Shown here: positions 1-11,191 of the stretch, piece after piece
Position numbering within the stretch: position 1 is the stretch's first letter
Layout: the number at the start of each line of letters is the position of its first letter
Origin: Tubulanus polymorphus
Lineage: Eukaryota; Nemertea; Palaeonemertea; Tubulaniformes; Tubulanidae
Assembly: GCF_964204645.1 (NCBI RefSeq)
Contig: NC_134035.1
Span: 5,022,501 to 5,086,500 of the forward strand
Length of the DNA stretch: 64,000 bases
Reading direction: 5' to 3'
Translations under genes and position numbers: made by a program
Notes under the pieces: model-generated
What the model saw: the letters and a program-made list of their open reading frames with translations, nothing else
Told to the model about the DNA's origin: nothing
Database searches by the model: none

Positions 1-126
1 AGTCATGACTTAGATTTAAGACCAGTTTAAGACCAACTTAGTTCTATAGCCAATCTAACAACTTAAGACCAGTCTTAAGATTTAAGACCACTTTTGGACT
101 TAAGTCACGACTGTGCAACTGGCCCC
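1..126. repeat. Palindromic element family H1 (copy 1, cut by window start)
   Basis: Family H1 is about 90-155 bp. Its ends read roughly CAGGGGCCAGTTGCAYAGTC and the reverse complement, with an inside built of repeated TTAAGACCA/TGGTCTTAA words, so that nearly the whole element can fold. This copy ends at 126 with AACTGGCCCC; its left end lies before the window. Confidence 0.75.
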
Positions 127-1883
127 TCGATACAATCCTGGATGTAAGGAGTTCTAGAGGAGAACATTTCAAATCTTGAGGAGTGTCTGCATCACTTTTA
201 TGTCCCAATCAGTCGGTACTGTTTATATTGGTAAACCATCAATTCTGTGGTTATATAAGCAAATTGTTCTACACTTTTCGCTACCTAAACCTGGTTTCTA
301 GTTAGGTAACTGCTGAATTGGGTAAAAATAAATCGTACCAACTGTATCGATTAATGGGTAGTCTAACAACTATAAACTAGACTAAAGTTTCTAATTGCCT
401 ATTTCTCAAAATTGAAGGAGTTTTATCAAATGGGCATTTTGTTCAGAATAAAGGAGTTTCAAGCACCTTTAAAGGGCACATGCCATCTAGATAGAATATT
501 GTGTTAAAGTTATTATCAAATGCGATATATTCACAAATATCAAATATGCTACCGGTTCGAAGTTGATTTTAGCCATTACTGAGAAATATGACTTTTAAAT
601 CATCATGTGCTCACTGTAATTGTCTACGGTATATTAGCAGGTGCGCGCGTTTCTGACGTCATCTCTGACAAACGCTCGCCGTTTCCAGTCATTTCACTTG
701 ACATTTCATAAGGTTTTTATCACTATGGGAGTGTTTTTGAATTCATAACCGTTGTATACTGTTGCTACTGTTGTACTTATGATAAACGTATATAATTAAG
801 TAGCGCTGTCGGTCTGCCAATACAGCGAACGAATGATCTTGATTCTATCGATTATATGCATAGGCTAAGCGTACTAAGCGCGCACACGATATTGTGTTGA
901 TAGTCAACTACATGAATGTGTTGTGAACTACATGAATGAAGTGTAAGATAAACGAATTGTTAATTTACAGCTAATTAAAGACACTTTTTTATCAGTCACA
1001 TCTCAGGTTGTTATGTATATACTAAAGATTCACCTGGTTAAGAAATCAAGAAAGTGCAATTTTGATGGCATATGCCCTTTTAAAAGCATTTTCCGTATTG
1101 AAGGTGTTTTCGAGGAATCGAGTTGTAGTGGGGACCCTGTCAATATTTTTTCATATAAAATCAACATAGAACGCGCATAAAATCACACAGGAGGAAGAGA
1201 ATTTCCAAAATCAATCTTGTAAGATCCAGAGGCTAGTTTCACACAAAGTACGTGAGACCCAAGATATAGAGTGAGGCTCGAGCTAATTTTGATTCTTTAC
1301 CGAATCGAACCATACAAGTCTAATAATACGAGTTCATTTCAAAGCCCGAATTGAATTCTCCTATTTCGGGACGGTTCGTCGTTGTAATGAAAGTTTGTAA
1401 ACGGCATAAATTAAAATATAATTTTTGATCGCGGATATCATGATACAAACGAATAAAATCCTATCATCAATAGATTCAACTATAATACAATACATGAGGA
1501 CAATAGCCAACCAGGCAGTTACCTTAACTAATTCCTTTTGCCTAAATAACTGAGCCAAACCGCTGAGCCCTCAGCAAGTTTATCAGACTTGTGAAATTAA
1601 ACCTCAAAGGCTGAACTGGGTCGGCACCTGAGTGGCTATTTCCTACGGGCTTTTCTCCTCGAATAGTTTGACGCGAACTATTTGCACCAGAATGAGAACT
1701 ATCAAAGCCGATTATATTAGATGGTTCAGTTCTACAATCATCAGGTAAGTTTAATGTGCTTAACTAATTCATTTTCAATGATTGAACTAAACACAGTCTT
1801 CTTCACCGACAATTAGGTAGTTATCAATACAGAGTAGAGAGGCAGGCACAAATATAGGTTATACACCGTTTGAATACGTATAA

Positions 1884-2345
1884 TTGATGTTTCTATCGGC
1901 GTGTGCTCATACTAGGTGGTATCCGTCCTTCATCGAGTTCGATTCCATCGACTCCAGTCGGTATACTTTCGACCAGTCGGTGCTGGACGGTCGACACAAT
2001 CCGAAACAACGCCAGCCGACTAAATCGACAAAATTTTTCAGGAAACCGCGGCTGAAACGACGAGAACGATATCATAATCTGGCCGATTTCGACAGTGAAT
2101 GTGAAAGATTATCTCGCGCTAGACTTACTGGAAAGGACTGTGATAAACGCCTCTTTTTTCAGTGTGAAAATGAGTGTAACGACCTAAATTCATTCGTTCG
2201 TTTGTTGTCATGCCTAAATATACGACCTGCAAACAAAACGAAATCAGGATCACATTTTAACACGAGTCAATCATTGACGATAAAGCTTTTGATAATTATT
2301 AAGAAGGGTATTCGCCAATTTTATAGTCAGGGACCAGTTGCATAG
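1884..2345 (+). CDS. Hypothetical ORF of 153 codons, unrecognised
   Basis: An open frame whose middle (about 1920-2160) has the CpG-rich codon texture of the host exons and encodes a basic segment with KQRQPTKSTKFFRKPRLKRR, then DFDSECERLSRARLTGKDC. I recognise no domain. The last codons run into a palindromic repeat that begins at 2328, so the 3' end is not trustworthy. It could be one exon of a plus-strand gene entering the window, a decayed transposon ORF, or chance. Confidence 0.3.
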   Translation: MMFLSACAHTRWYPSFIEFDSIDSSRYTFDQSVLDGRHNPKQRQPTKSTKFFRKPRLKRRERYHNLADFDSECERLSRARLTGKDCDKRLFFQCENECNDLNSFVRLLSCLNIRPANKTKSGSHFNTSQSLTIKLLIIIKKGIRQFYSQGPVA

Positions 2346-2481
2346 TCATGGCTTAGACTTAAGACCAGTCTAAGAGCAACTTCGTTCTATAGCCATTCTA
2401 ACAACAACTTAAGACCAGTCTTTAAAGACCAATTTAAAGACCAATTATGGACTTAAGTCATGACTATGCAACTGGCCCCTG
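2328..2481. repeat. Palindromic element family H1 (copy 2)
   Basis: Ends CAGGGACCAGTTGCATAGTC and GACTATGCAACTGGCCCCTG are near-perfect inverted repeats. The interior has TTAAGACCAGTCTAAG-type words on both arms. CAGGG termini resemble hAT transposons, but no clear 8-bp target duplication is seen. Confidence 0.8.
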
Positions 2482-3012
2482 GGTCTCATCTTTACAAGGA
2501 GAGTCTCATCCTAACTATAATCATTTCAGTTGTACAGTAGACTGCGTTTACCCCAAAATCGATTGCTTCCGATGATCGCATGCATCAGACAATATATTAC
2601 AAATTTTCTCACGACATAATTATTCATGGCAAGCGCGGTCTACAGGGTTCGTACAAATTCCCTGAATTTTCCCAGATCGAAAGTTCCAAATTACCTGATC
2701 CCGCTAGGCAATAACTGAATAACTGATTTATTAGCAGGGAAGTCAGAAGGAAATTGCCTCATCAACACTGCAACAGTGATACACATGTATATCCTTTTTG
2801 CATGGGTCAGGCAGGATGAAAAGAGGGCAAATTTTCTGTCTAATCGAGATAAGTGAGCGCCTAAGGCCCAATTTATGGGGGTCTGAGGTCCCCCAGAAAA
2901 TTTTGAAACTACCGTAGGGGTCCAGGGACACAATGCCCACTTGGAAAGTGGTTTCAAAGACTGTCTACTGTATAATTAATTTGTAAAATGTTCTAAGGGT
3001 CTACTAGAATAC

Positions 3013-6000
3013 CTGATATATCTGACACACGAGCAGTGCGCCGACCCATATAAAATGTAAAACAGCATTCGCGAATATCCAGAACACGAACGGAGCGCAA
3101 GACATGCTCGTCGACAATGCTGCCATAAAACCATCGCTAGACTGAATCTTACAGTGTTCTTTCCAATCTGAAATATCGAAAAACGATCGAATCAAAAAAT
3201 CAGACGCGGCTTTCTATCGAAATCTCTTACAAAATCGGTCGTACGACTTCAGCACGATACTTACACATAGTGCAACCGAATATACACCAGACGATCATTC
3301 CGAACAGGAAGAATAAATAACCGACAAAGTATTTATGGTTTTTAGCTCCTGAAAAATAACGGCAAAATTCATTTCATAGTTGAACACGCCGGTAGAAAGT
3401 TCGGCAGTTGAGTCTATGAGACGTTGTTTTCTTCAGTTGAGATTGAAATAAATAACCTCATTACAAAAATACGTGAACGAATGCTTGCAAGGGAAAAACA
3501 GACAGACAATTCTGCAGAGAAGCACATCAGAACTTTCTGCTAAAAAAATTTCGTAGAATTCCGCACATTTTTTGTCAATTTTCACATTTTTACACCATTT
3601 GTCACGACTTTAAATGCCTATTTCAACTTTGCTTGAAGACTTTTTGGCAATCTTTCAATACAGCGTAAAATGGATTAAGATGTTTTAGTTCAGCTGCCCA
3701 TCTGCGGTGGTCCTATTAAGACGTACATCGGGTACGTACTACTTCTCAAGCTAAGTTGAAATAGACGTACGTAAATACAAGGTAGAGCGATGAATGAAAT
3801 GAAGTGTATAGAGACCTATGCAGTTATCGACCCACGGACAGTGATGATCGAATTTCGCGACACAACGATTACACATCGAGCAGTGTTTCGATCGAATCGG
3901 CCGTTTTACCAAACACGTATTACAGAACTGCGTTAGAGGCAGCGTTTGAGTTTCAGTCAGCTCCAATATGTACTGCAACGAATAAACAACGACAGCAATA
4001 TAGGAATTTATAATTTCAGCACCACTCGCTCAAGAGTGTGGAGCATGAGTACAGATCAGTCGTTCCTAGGTATACTATACCTGGACTTTTTCATCCGTCG
4101 TCGACGTCAATACACCCGGATCTTTCTTCCAAGCCATGTAAAAGTTGTAGAACAAGAAAATACTATTGATGAAGAATGGAATGAGAATCCGTGGACTATT
4201 CACATCTGAAAGCGTAGCTTCGGTTAAAGAACAAAACAGCTCGATTTTGAAGCGTCGAGTTGCGAGGTATTTCAGACAGACCCCTTTCTATTGGGAACTG
4301 TCATTTTGCTTGGTTAGGTGATAATTTGAGTCAGAAAACGAGTATTTAATTGATATCCTGTTGGTCGAAGATTTGTGACTATTCAACTAGAAAAGATCTA
4401 TTCAACAGTAAACAATAGACATATCGTTCCGCTCAGAACTGGTAGAATATTGACTATTGACGATACTATTTCCACTTCACGAAAACAATTTCAGCAAGAT
4501 TACGAAGCATGTCGCGTATACGCGAGAAAAAGGATACAAGGCCAACAGTAAACGAACCACGTGTAGTACATGCAGAATTTCGTGGCGAGATACAGAGCTA
4601 GCGGAGCTTTCAACGTGAACGAACTATCGAAGAATAATCTGAAAATAGCAGAAAGATTGAATAATTTTAATACGGTACGATAGTAAAATTTGCGGCAATT
4701 CAGCGCGTTTTCATATGTTTGATGCTCGCAGTCGAATGTTCGACTCGTCACTTACTTAGCTATACCTCTCCATATAAGCGTTAGACCGACGTATAGAATT
4801 ATTTTCACCCACCACGACACGTCCAACTCGGCGAAATAACCGATACAAAACAGCATGACGAATGGAAACGAGAACATTATTCGATCTTTGACTTTCTGCA
4901 AAAAAAAAAACACGTGAAAAACACATCGAATCATTGGTTTCAAAAGAACATTTTTATGGTATTCACGCTTTTTGGGTTTATTTTTTGACGTTTTAGTAGT
5001 CAGTCCAAAACAGCTCAAATGCGGCTTACCCTGCTATGAGTATAAGAGTCGATGGCGTTAGTTCTATCGAATCCTCGTTCTACTCGGTAATATTTGATAC
5101 GTTTCATCACCCAGTACTGTTTCCTAGACATCGATATCTGTAACGCTGTTTCACCCTGTCAACAATGAGAACGAAACACTATCACCGATCATCAACCAAT
5201 TCAAACACTGTTTCTTCGCAAGCATCTTCTCCTTGAGAATCTCACGAATTATTTCACGTATTTTTAATGCCTTTTAACAGAGCATTTCAGAAAATGTTTC
5301 TGAACATTTTGCAGATAGTTTTCATAGACTCGTTCTGAACATTTCAAAAACATTTCTGCATATAATTTATATTTAGGAAGCAGAATTGAATTTATCACAA
5401 CAAATAACTGAAATAAAATAACTGAGCCAAGTTACGTAGAACAGGTATCAAAGTTACCCCTAAGGGTAATGCTCAACCTGGGCCTGGTTTAATACACTGG
5501 GTGTCAAAATTACCCGAAGGGAAAATCCTCAACTTCGGTGAAAACCACCAAAATAACAATGAGAAACCGCGGTAATAACTCAAAAGTTTCAAAATGTTTT
5601 TGTCCCCACATCTATGAACCTCAGCCCTGGTTTATTTAAAGCTCAGGGGCCACTTGCTCAAAAATTTGACAGGGTTAATCATTGGATACCGGGTAGTTGA
5701 CACAGTGACAATTAAAAGTTCATTGTTACTATAGTATTTATCGGCCGGTTATCTTTAACCAACTTTTGAGCCACTGACCCCAGAAATGACTCGCATTAGT
5801 TACCGTTGTAACTGAATCAATTCAGATTTTACGAAACTTTCATCGACGTACCTTTTTGTTTTGCGCGTCGAGATCAACGCCGGCGTCATTCATCAGTCCG
5901 AGTACCGTATAATTACCGGACATACACGCCCAGTGCAACGGCGTATTCTTGTGTACGTAATCGGAAAGGTGAACGCTCGCTCCGAATTTGATCAGTAAAC

Positions 6001-9000
6001 GCGCCGGATCCATACTGCACGAAATAATACAAACACAATTCATACAGTAATATATCGGCTACTAAGGTTCCTACAATTCCTGGTATCCAGAATTCAAGGA
6101 CTTTTCAAGGAATTTTCAAGGAGTAATTTTCAAAATTCAAGGAGGTTTTTCGCGGTCATATATAAGGAAAAAAAGTCAAAAATTCAAAAACAAAATCCAT
6201 GTTTTTTTCAAATTTTGATCAGTTGTTGTGTGTGCCGTTTTGGTTTTACATGTTTAAATGTTTTAAATCTCAAAGTGAAACAACTTTCACTCACAAGTCA
6301 CACAATGAAGAATAATAGAATACACTGTCTTCTGAAAAGGACCTTTTGAAAATTTTTAATAGGATTTTCCCAGAATTTAAGGAGTTTCAAGGAGTTTATG
6401 GATATTTCTCAAAATTAAAGGATTTTCAAGGACCTTGAAAAACATATTCAAAAATCAAGGAGTTTTCAAGGATTCAAGGAGTTGTAGGGACCCTGTGATT
6501 TTCAATAACCTCAAAAATACAATTTGATTTAAATAAGCTCCGTTAAAGCGGGCCCAGGGTTTTAGGGTAAATTTCTTAAATAAATTCTGGTTTCTGCATG
6601 ATTACGAGCATTCGAATCGGGACATACTAATCCCTATTGTCATCTGCAGTTTGTGTCACTTTATAGGAATTTCTTATCACCAGTAGGGGATACTTACGTA
6701 TATTTCAATATTTCGTACATTTCAGGACGAATATTTCAAATTCTTAGCATATTATTCAGATCAATCTGATCCCTACTACCATTGTACTCAAAATGCGTCA
6801 AGTTAAGCTTAAAACGATTAAGTTTCAATTGTTGTCCTCATTGAAAACATGAAATAACCAATTATCGGGTAGCAATTAAACAAATATTTGAGTTTCACTT
6901 CTCGGATTCAGGACACTGAACCCCTCGCAGTAGATAAAACTTCATGACAAATCATTAAAGTTTTAGGATTGATAGTTACTTGTTGATTCTGTAAGCGGCG
7001 TACATCAGAGCGGTCATTCCGTTTTTATCGCGCATATCGACGTCGATGCCCTTCGCCAGCAGATACGCTACGATCGGCGTATGTCCGAACTGAGAAGCCA
7101 AATGTAGACAGCCGCAGCCTGAAAATAGTGAAATGCCGTGTTAAAAACACTGATGTACGTACAGCTTGCTTACTCCGATCTAGTTCATCCAACCCCCTCT
7201 CAACACCTCGATACCGTCTAAAGACATTTGGACATCTTGCACCGTCTCTTTGGAACTCGCTAAATTTGGACATTCGAAACATCACTGAACTTAATACCTT
7301 TAAAATCCTTCTGAAATATCATCTTTATGTGAAAGCATTCAGTATCAATATCATAAAAGCCCTGGTGAACATTGTTTCAATGAAACAGGCGCTGTACAAA
7401 TTTACTATTATTATTATCATTATTATTGAGAGGTTAGAAAGCGTACAGTACCTTCACCGTCGAGAATAGCTGGATCCGATCCGTACGACATCAATAGAAC
7501 AACCATCGGTAAATGTCCCTGTCTGAAACATATAGAAATCAAACTTTGTTCACGAATCTTATCGAAATACTTAAATTAGTTAATTGTGAGAAAATGTTAC
7601 CTGGTTGCCCAGTGTAGCGGCGTTGAATTTAAAATACCGCCGAGCTGATCGATGAGGGCTCCTTTCGAAATAAAATATCTGAAATGTCAAACATTGAAAT
7701 TATGGTTCAGACCGAGATCCAGGCTAAGTAATGCTGAGGGGGTTTTCGGGTCCACGCTGCAGATTGAAACCCGCATCATTTCTTTTTGCATCTGACATTT
7801 ATCTAGTTTGTTCTTAGAAACAATGGTCTTTTTTTTCAGGGTTCTTATACTTCAGGGATCCAATATTTCCCTGATCAAAATTTTTTAATATCCTCAACGA
7901 TGGCTGTTTCTTATGTAGAGGTTCCAAGACACCAAAAATTCAAATTTCCAGACTTTTCAAGAAAGGGGTCAGAATTCCCTGATTCCAGCAGGGAAAAAAA
8001 TATATCCGGAATTCTCTGAATTTCCCTGATTTGTAAAAATTCTTTTTTTTTTTCACTTACTTGACTAAATCGGCACGATTGTTTATAGCAGCCCAGTGTA
8101 ACAGCGTAACGTTCTCGGCGTCCGGTTCATTCACGTTCTGACCGCTGTCGACGAGTTCTTGAACTCTCTCGATTACTCCGTACTGCGTCGCGCGAACTAT
8201 GTCGAAATTCTTGATCTCCTCCAGCGACGGATCTTGAGGCCCTCCGGGAGGGGGTGGGGGCGGAGCACGCGCGGTCATCGTCGTCGACGGTGGATTTTTG
8301 CCGTCGTCGCAGTTGAGTTGAGTCGGGTACAAACCCTCATCATCCTGAAATCATTAATCGGTAAATGGCTAAAAACTGTTGACTCGAGATTTCGACTCTT
8401 TTAACATTAATTCGTTAGGCTGCAATGAACTCCATCTCGTTCGTTTAAAATCTCTTCGTTCGTTTCTTTCTGTATTTGCAGTTGAGTTCTATCAGTTACT
8501 GCTGTAAGACGAGTATTATCAGCAGGTGCAACTGAATAGGCATGGTTTCAGTAGGATTTGAACCCACAACCTCTCGATTGTGAGTTCTCAAAAACACCTT
8601 ATCCACCAAGCCACAGCACAGGACAACAATAGAGACTTGTAACAATACCGTCTATAAATCAGCTAGCTTTTTAATAACAGTCTTTACAAACGCATAGGAT
8701 AAGAAAAATACATGTTGAATCAGTTGAGAATCACAATATCCGCGATAAAGAGATGAGTAAAAATCCCACAATATATGAATCTAACAAGATTATTCGAAAA
8801 TAAAGAAACAATACAACCACCCTTCTTCACTCTAAATTAAAATGACTTGCCGAATAAATACGTATAGTATGTAGGCCTATAGTAACCACCCGTGTGGTAT
8901 AGCAACCACCCGTGTGGTATAGCAACCACCCGTGTGGTATAGCAACCACCCGTGTGGTATAGCAACCACCCGAAATATTTCTTAATTTTTAAATGAACTT

Positions 9001-9174
9001 TCCTACAATAAATGTTATTGTAGGATTTTTACTCAAAAATACATGTTTTTGATCATGAAAGTAGCCATACTGGTATCCGAAGTAAAGTTATTGATTACTG
9101 ACCTTATCTAGATATGGTTGTACAGGATTACACGACGGATCTTTCTCATCCGGTAACAATTTCATTGAACTCAT
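3013..9174 (-). CDS. ZDHHC17: Palmitoyltransferase ZDHHC17/HIP14-like (ankyrin repeats + DHHC), 3' end missing
   Basis: S-acyltransferase expected in Golgi and vesicle membranes; it moves palmitate from CoA to cysteines of substrates bound by its ankyrin repeats. Coding exons, 5' to 3' on the minus strand: 9174-9103, 8344-8061, 7678-7601, 7522-7452, 7118-6980, 6014-5852, 5155-5030, 4895-4756, 4638-4538, 4205-4081, 3972-3816, 3348-3265, 3167-3013. All junctions are GT-AG, phases agree, and the sum is 565 codons. Order: short acidic N-terminus, proline run, five or six ankyrin repeats (about residues 50-270, including [16 protein letters not shown]), first membrane segments, then the Cys-rich domain with [15 protein letters not shown] and [10 protein letters not shown] (DHHC near residues 475-478), then two more membrane segments. 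Human ZDHHC17 is about 632 aa, so roughly 65 C-terminal residues lie in an exon I could not find left of 3013. The start at 9174 is the first ATG of an exon that probably begins at a 5'UTR acceptor near 9237. ZDHHC13 is the alternative family assignment. Confidence 0.9.
5644..5783. repeat. Palindromic element family H2 (copy 1)
   Basis: Family H2 is about 115-140 bp. It begins CAGGGGCCACTTGCTCAAAA and ends with its reverse complement TTTTGAGCCACTGACCCC. Inside are GTTAACC, a CATTGTTACTATGGTATTTA word and GGTTATCTTTAACCAA. This copy is in a ZDHHC17 intron. Confidence 0.75.
6060..6495. repeat. Long palindromic repeat with CAAGGA words (family H6, copy 1)
   Basis: Left end AAGGTTCCTACAATTCCTGG and right end AAGGAGTTGTAGGGACCCT are inverted. 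Both arms contain many TTCAAGGA / CAAGGAGTTT words. It lies in the ZDHHC17 intron between exons 7118-6980 and 6014-5852. Confidence 0.7.
7128..7433 (+). mobile_element. LINE 3' end fragment (non-LTR retrotransposon ORF2 C-terminus)
   Basis: Encodes the characteristic tail of Jockey/CR1/RTE-type ORF2 proteins: [20 protein letters not shown], then [20 protein letters not shown], followed closely by a short ATT-rich microsatellite at about 7403-7428. It is 5'-truncated and sits antisense in a ZDHHC17 intron between exons 7522-7452 and 7118-6980. Truncation plus a simple-repeat tail is the usual signature of target-primed insertion. Confidence 0.8.
8535..8620 (-). repeat. tRNA-like sequence (probable SINE head)
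   Basis: On the minus strand: TGGCTTGGTGGATAAGGTG (A-box-like), then GTGGGTTCAAATCCTACTG (B box and T-arm). The D and anticodon arms do not fold cleanly, so this is better read as a tRNA-derived SINE head or a tRNA pseudogene. It sits in ZDHHC17 intron 1. Confidence 0.5.
8881..8972. repeat. 20-bp tandem array, 4.6 copies
   Basis: The unit AGCAACCACCCGTGTGGTAT is repeated head to tail, identical except for one T/C change in the first unit. Each unit contains the near-palindrome ACCAC-CCGT-GTGGT. It lies in ZDHHC17 intron 1. Confidence 0.95.
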
Positions 9175-9290
9175 TTTAACGATTGTCCAGTCGATCAAGA
9201 AGACATTTTCTAATCGAACCGATTTTATACCGTAGGCCTACAGAAATAAAATATAACAAAATATAGAGATGTTACAACACTGTAAGGAAC

Positions 9291-9381
9291 TGAGGCCGGT
9301 TCCATAGTCTTGGCTTAGACTTAAGACTTAAGACTTAAGCACACTTATGGACTTGAGTCTCGACTGTGGAACCGGCCCCTG
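9291..9381. repeat. Palindromic element family H1 (short copy 3)
   Basis: A 91-bp internally deleted copy: GAGGCCGGTTCCATAGTCTT on the left, GACTGTGGAACCGGCCCCTG on the right, AGACTTAAG words between. It lies upstream of the ZDHHC17 start. Confidence 0.8.
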
Positions 9382-9392
9382 ATGCCTAATCT

Positions 9393-10545
9393 GAGTTAGT
9401 AATCTATTTGTTAGTGGTAAGTTTTTATAGGCCTAATCGGATGTGGTTTGTGAAAATCATGCGATAGTGAAACTAAACCACAGACAGGTTACAGCTGACT
9501 AACTTCAACATATTTTACTCACAAGTAGGCCTTAACGACCATTGCTTATGCTCAGACCTACTTACTCACAGATCTTATCAAAACATTACTGGCCTTATAC
9601 CCATTACCATTACCACTAATCCTAAACATTACCCAGGCCGGTACAGCCGCGGCCAGGCAATACTATAGGCCTACATCACAGGTAGTTAGTTACCTAATCA
9701 TCGGTGGTAAGCATTTAAAATCGGATAGGCTTATACCAATGATGTGCTTTATGAAAATACTCGATCGCGAAACTAAATCATAGATAGCCTAGATTAAGAC
9801 TGACTTGATTATTAACACTAACAGGCAGCCCCACCCAAACAACATCACCAGATAGTGAACGTTCAGTAACATCTTAATGGTTTATCAATTCCCCCATATC
9901 TGCCAACACAAAATTCGACTCTAATTTAAGGCCTATCTTTTCAAGTGCTTATCTTTTTACGGGACCATCGGAAGGGAATTTGTTTGGGCAATTCAATTGA
10001 AAATGAAATTGAATTGAATTTGTGTTATTTGTCCCCCTTTCTCTGTAGAAGAGTGACACAGCTCGCGTGAAATTCAGGGTTTTACAGTTAAAAGCGAGTA
10101 GATACATATGGCAGAATTGACCGGTGCTGGCTAAACGTTGAATAATATAGAAATATTGCATAAAAAGACAACTTAACGAACCTCAGCCTTATTAAGGGTA
10201 GTTACTACACGTTCGCAGTCACCACGTACCTAACAAACTACAATTCAATTCTGCTTTTATTGTGCAAATCTAGAAAGCGACATCGGAACATTATAAAATG
10301 ATTTTATGAATCTTTTATCGTTGATTCTCATAGCATATTGATATTCTAGTTGTAATCCTTTCGAATCGATTTTATTTGGATTTTTTCTTGCCAACAACTT
10401 AGAGAAAAATCATTTCTCTTCGGATTAGCGCTAGAATAGTTAAGTTACCTAAATCATTGGTGGTAAGCTTTTTATAAACGGATGGGCTTATGGGATGGCT
10501 TGTGGTTTGTGAAAATATCCGCTCGTGAAACTAAACCACGGACAG
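9393..10545. repeat. Three direct copies of a roughly 110-bp repeat
   Basis: Copies at about 9393-9500, 9677-9792 and 10436-10545 share TTAGTTACCTAATCATYGGTG, GGTAAGCTTTTTATA and GTGGTTTGTGAAAAT...GTGAAACTAAACCA. They are dispersed direct repeats in the spacer between ZDHHC17 and PHRF1. Confidence 0.65.
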
Positions 10546-10981
10546 TTTACTGACTAGCGCTTGCAGTTTTTTTTCTTACAATCAATAAGACATCGGCCAA
10601 GTGATTTCTTGGGTAAATCTTCGCCTTTTCCTCACAAGAAAATATTGTTCTGACTGATCCAAGACTTGCCCTACACAGTAGACTGTGCTGACAACAGAGA
10701 CTATCGTACAAGATTATCCTCCAATTCAGGCCAACGCTGCTCGATAATCCGTGAAAAATTTCCATTGAACATTAAAACGAAGAAACGATTTAAATGTGGT
10801 AAGATTTATACTAATATCTTATATTACATAATTCATACAGTATCATACAAGATTTCAATCTAAGTACAGTAGTTATCATACACAATTCAAACAGGCACAC
10901 GCCTGTGCACACGCACATGCTTGCACACCACTCTAAGAGAAAACATCTATATACAATCAATCATTCCGAGTATAGTATAGT

Positions 10982-11121
10982 GTAGACCCTTCCGTAAAAC
11001 ATAGCCGCCTCCCCGATCCACCTATGACATCATCAATACTCCGTTACATCGACCATTGATTTAATCGATGATGTCATAAGGGTATAACAAGAAGGCGGCA
11101 ATATTTTACGGACGGGTCTAC
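10982..11121. repeat. Foldback element, about 140 bp
   Basis: TAGACCCTTCCGTAAAACAT at the left pairs with ATTTTACGGACGGGTCTA at the right, and CCGCCT...TATGACATCAT with ATGATGTCATA...AGGCGG. It lies about 70 bp from the PHRF1 stop codon, in its 3'UTR or flank. Confidence 0.7.
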
Positions 11122-11191
11122 AGACCACTGAAGACAATAATTTATAAAATTCCATCCGTCTAAAACTCGATTTCACGTCACAATCGTCGTT

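Larger units (their letters stand above)
1..3012. other. 3' flank of ZDHHC17: no confident gene
   Basis: Contains two H1 hairpin elements, the unexplained ORF at 1884 and low-complexity AT-rich sequence. The expected terminal ZDHHC17 exon (C-terminal tail of about 65 residues) was looked for on the minus strand and not recognised; it may lie left of the window. Confidence 0.6.
9238..11191. other. Spacer between PHRF1 3' end and ZDHHC17 5' end
   Basis: Holds one H1 element, three copies of a 110-bp direct repeat and a 140-bp foldback. It must also contain the ZDHHC17 promoter and any upstream 5'UTR exon; an acceptor-like TTATTTCTGTAG on the minus strand at 9238-9249 suggests a 5'UTR intron. 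No coding sequence was recognised. Confidence 0.6.

Noticed and set aside
8881-8972. CRISPR-like array
   Set aside because: Repeats are directly adjacent with no spacers, in an animal intron.
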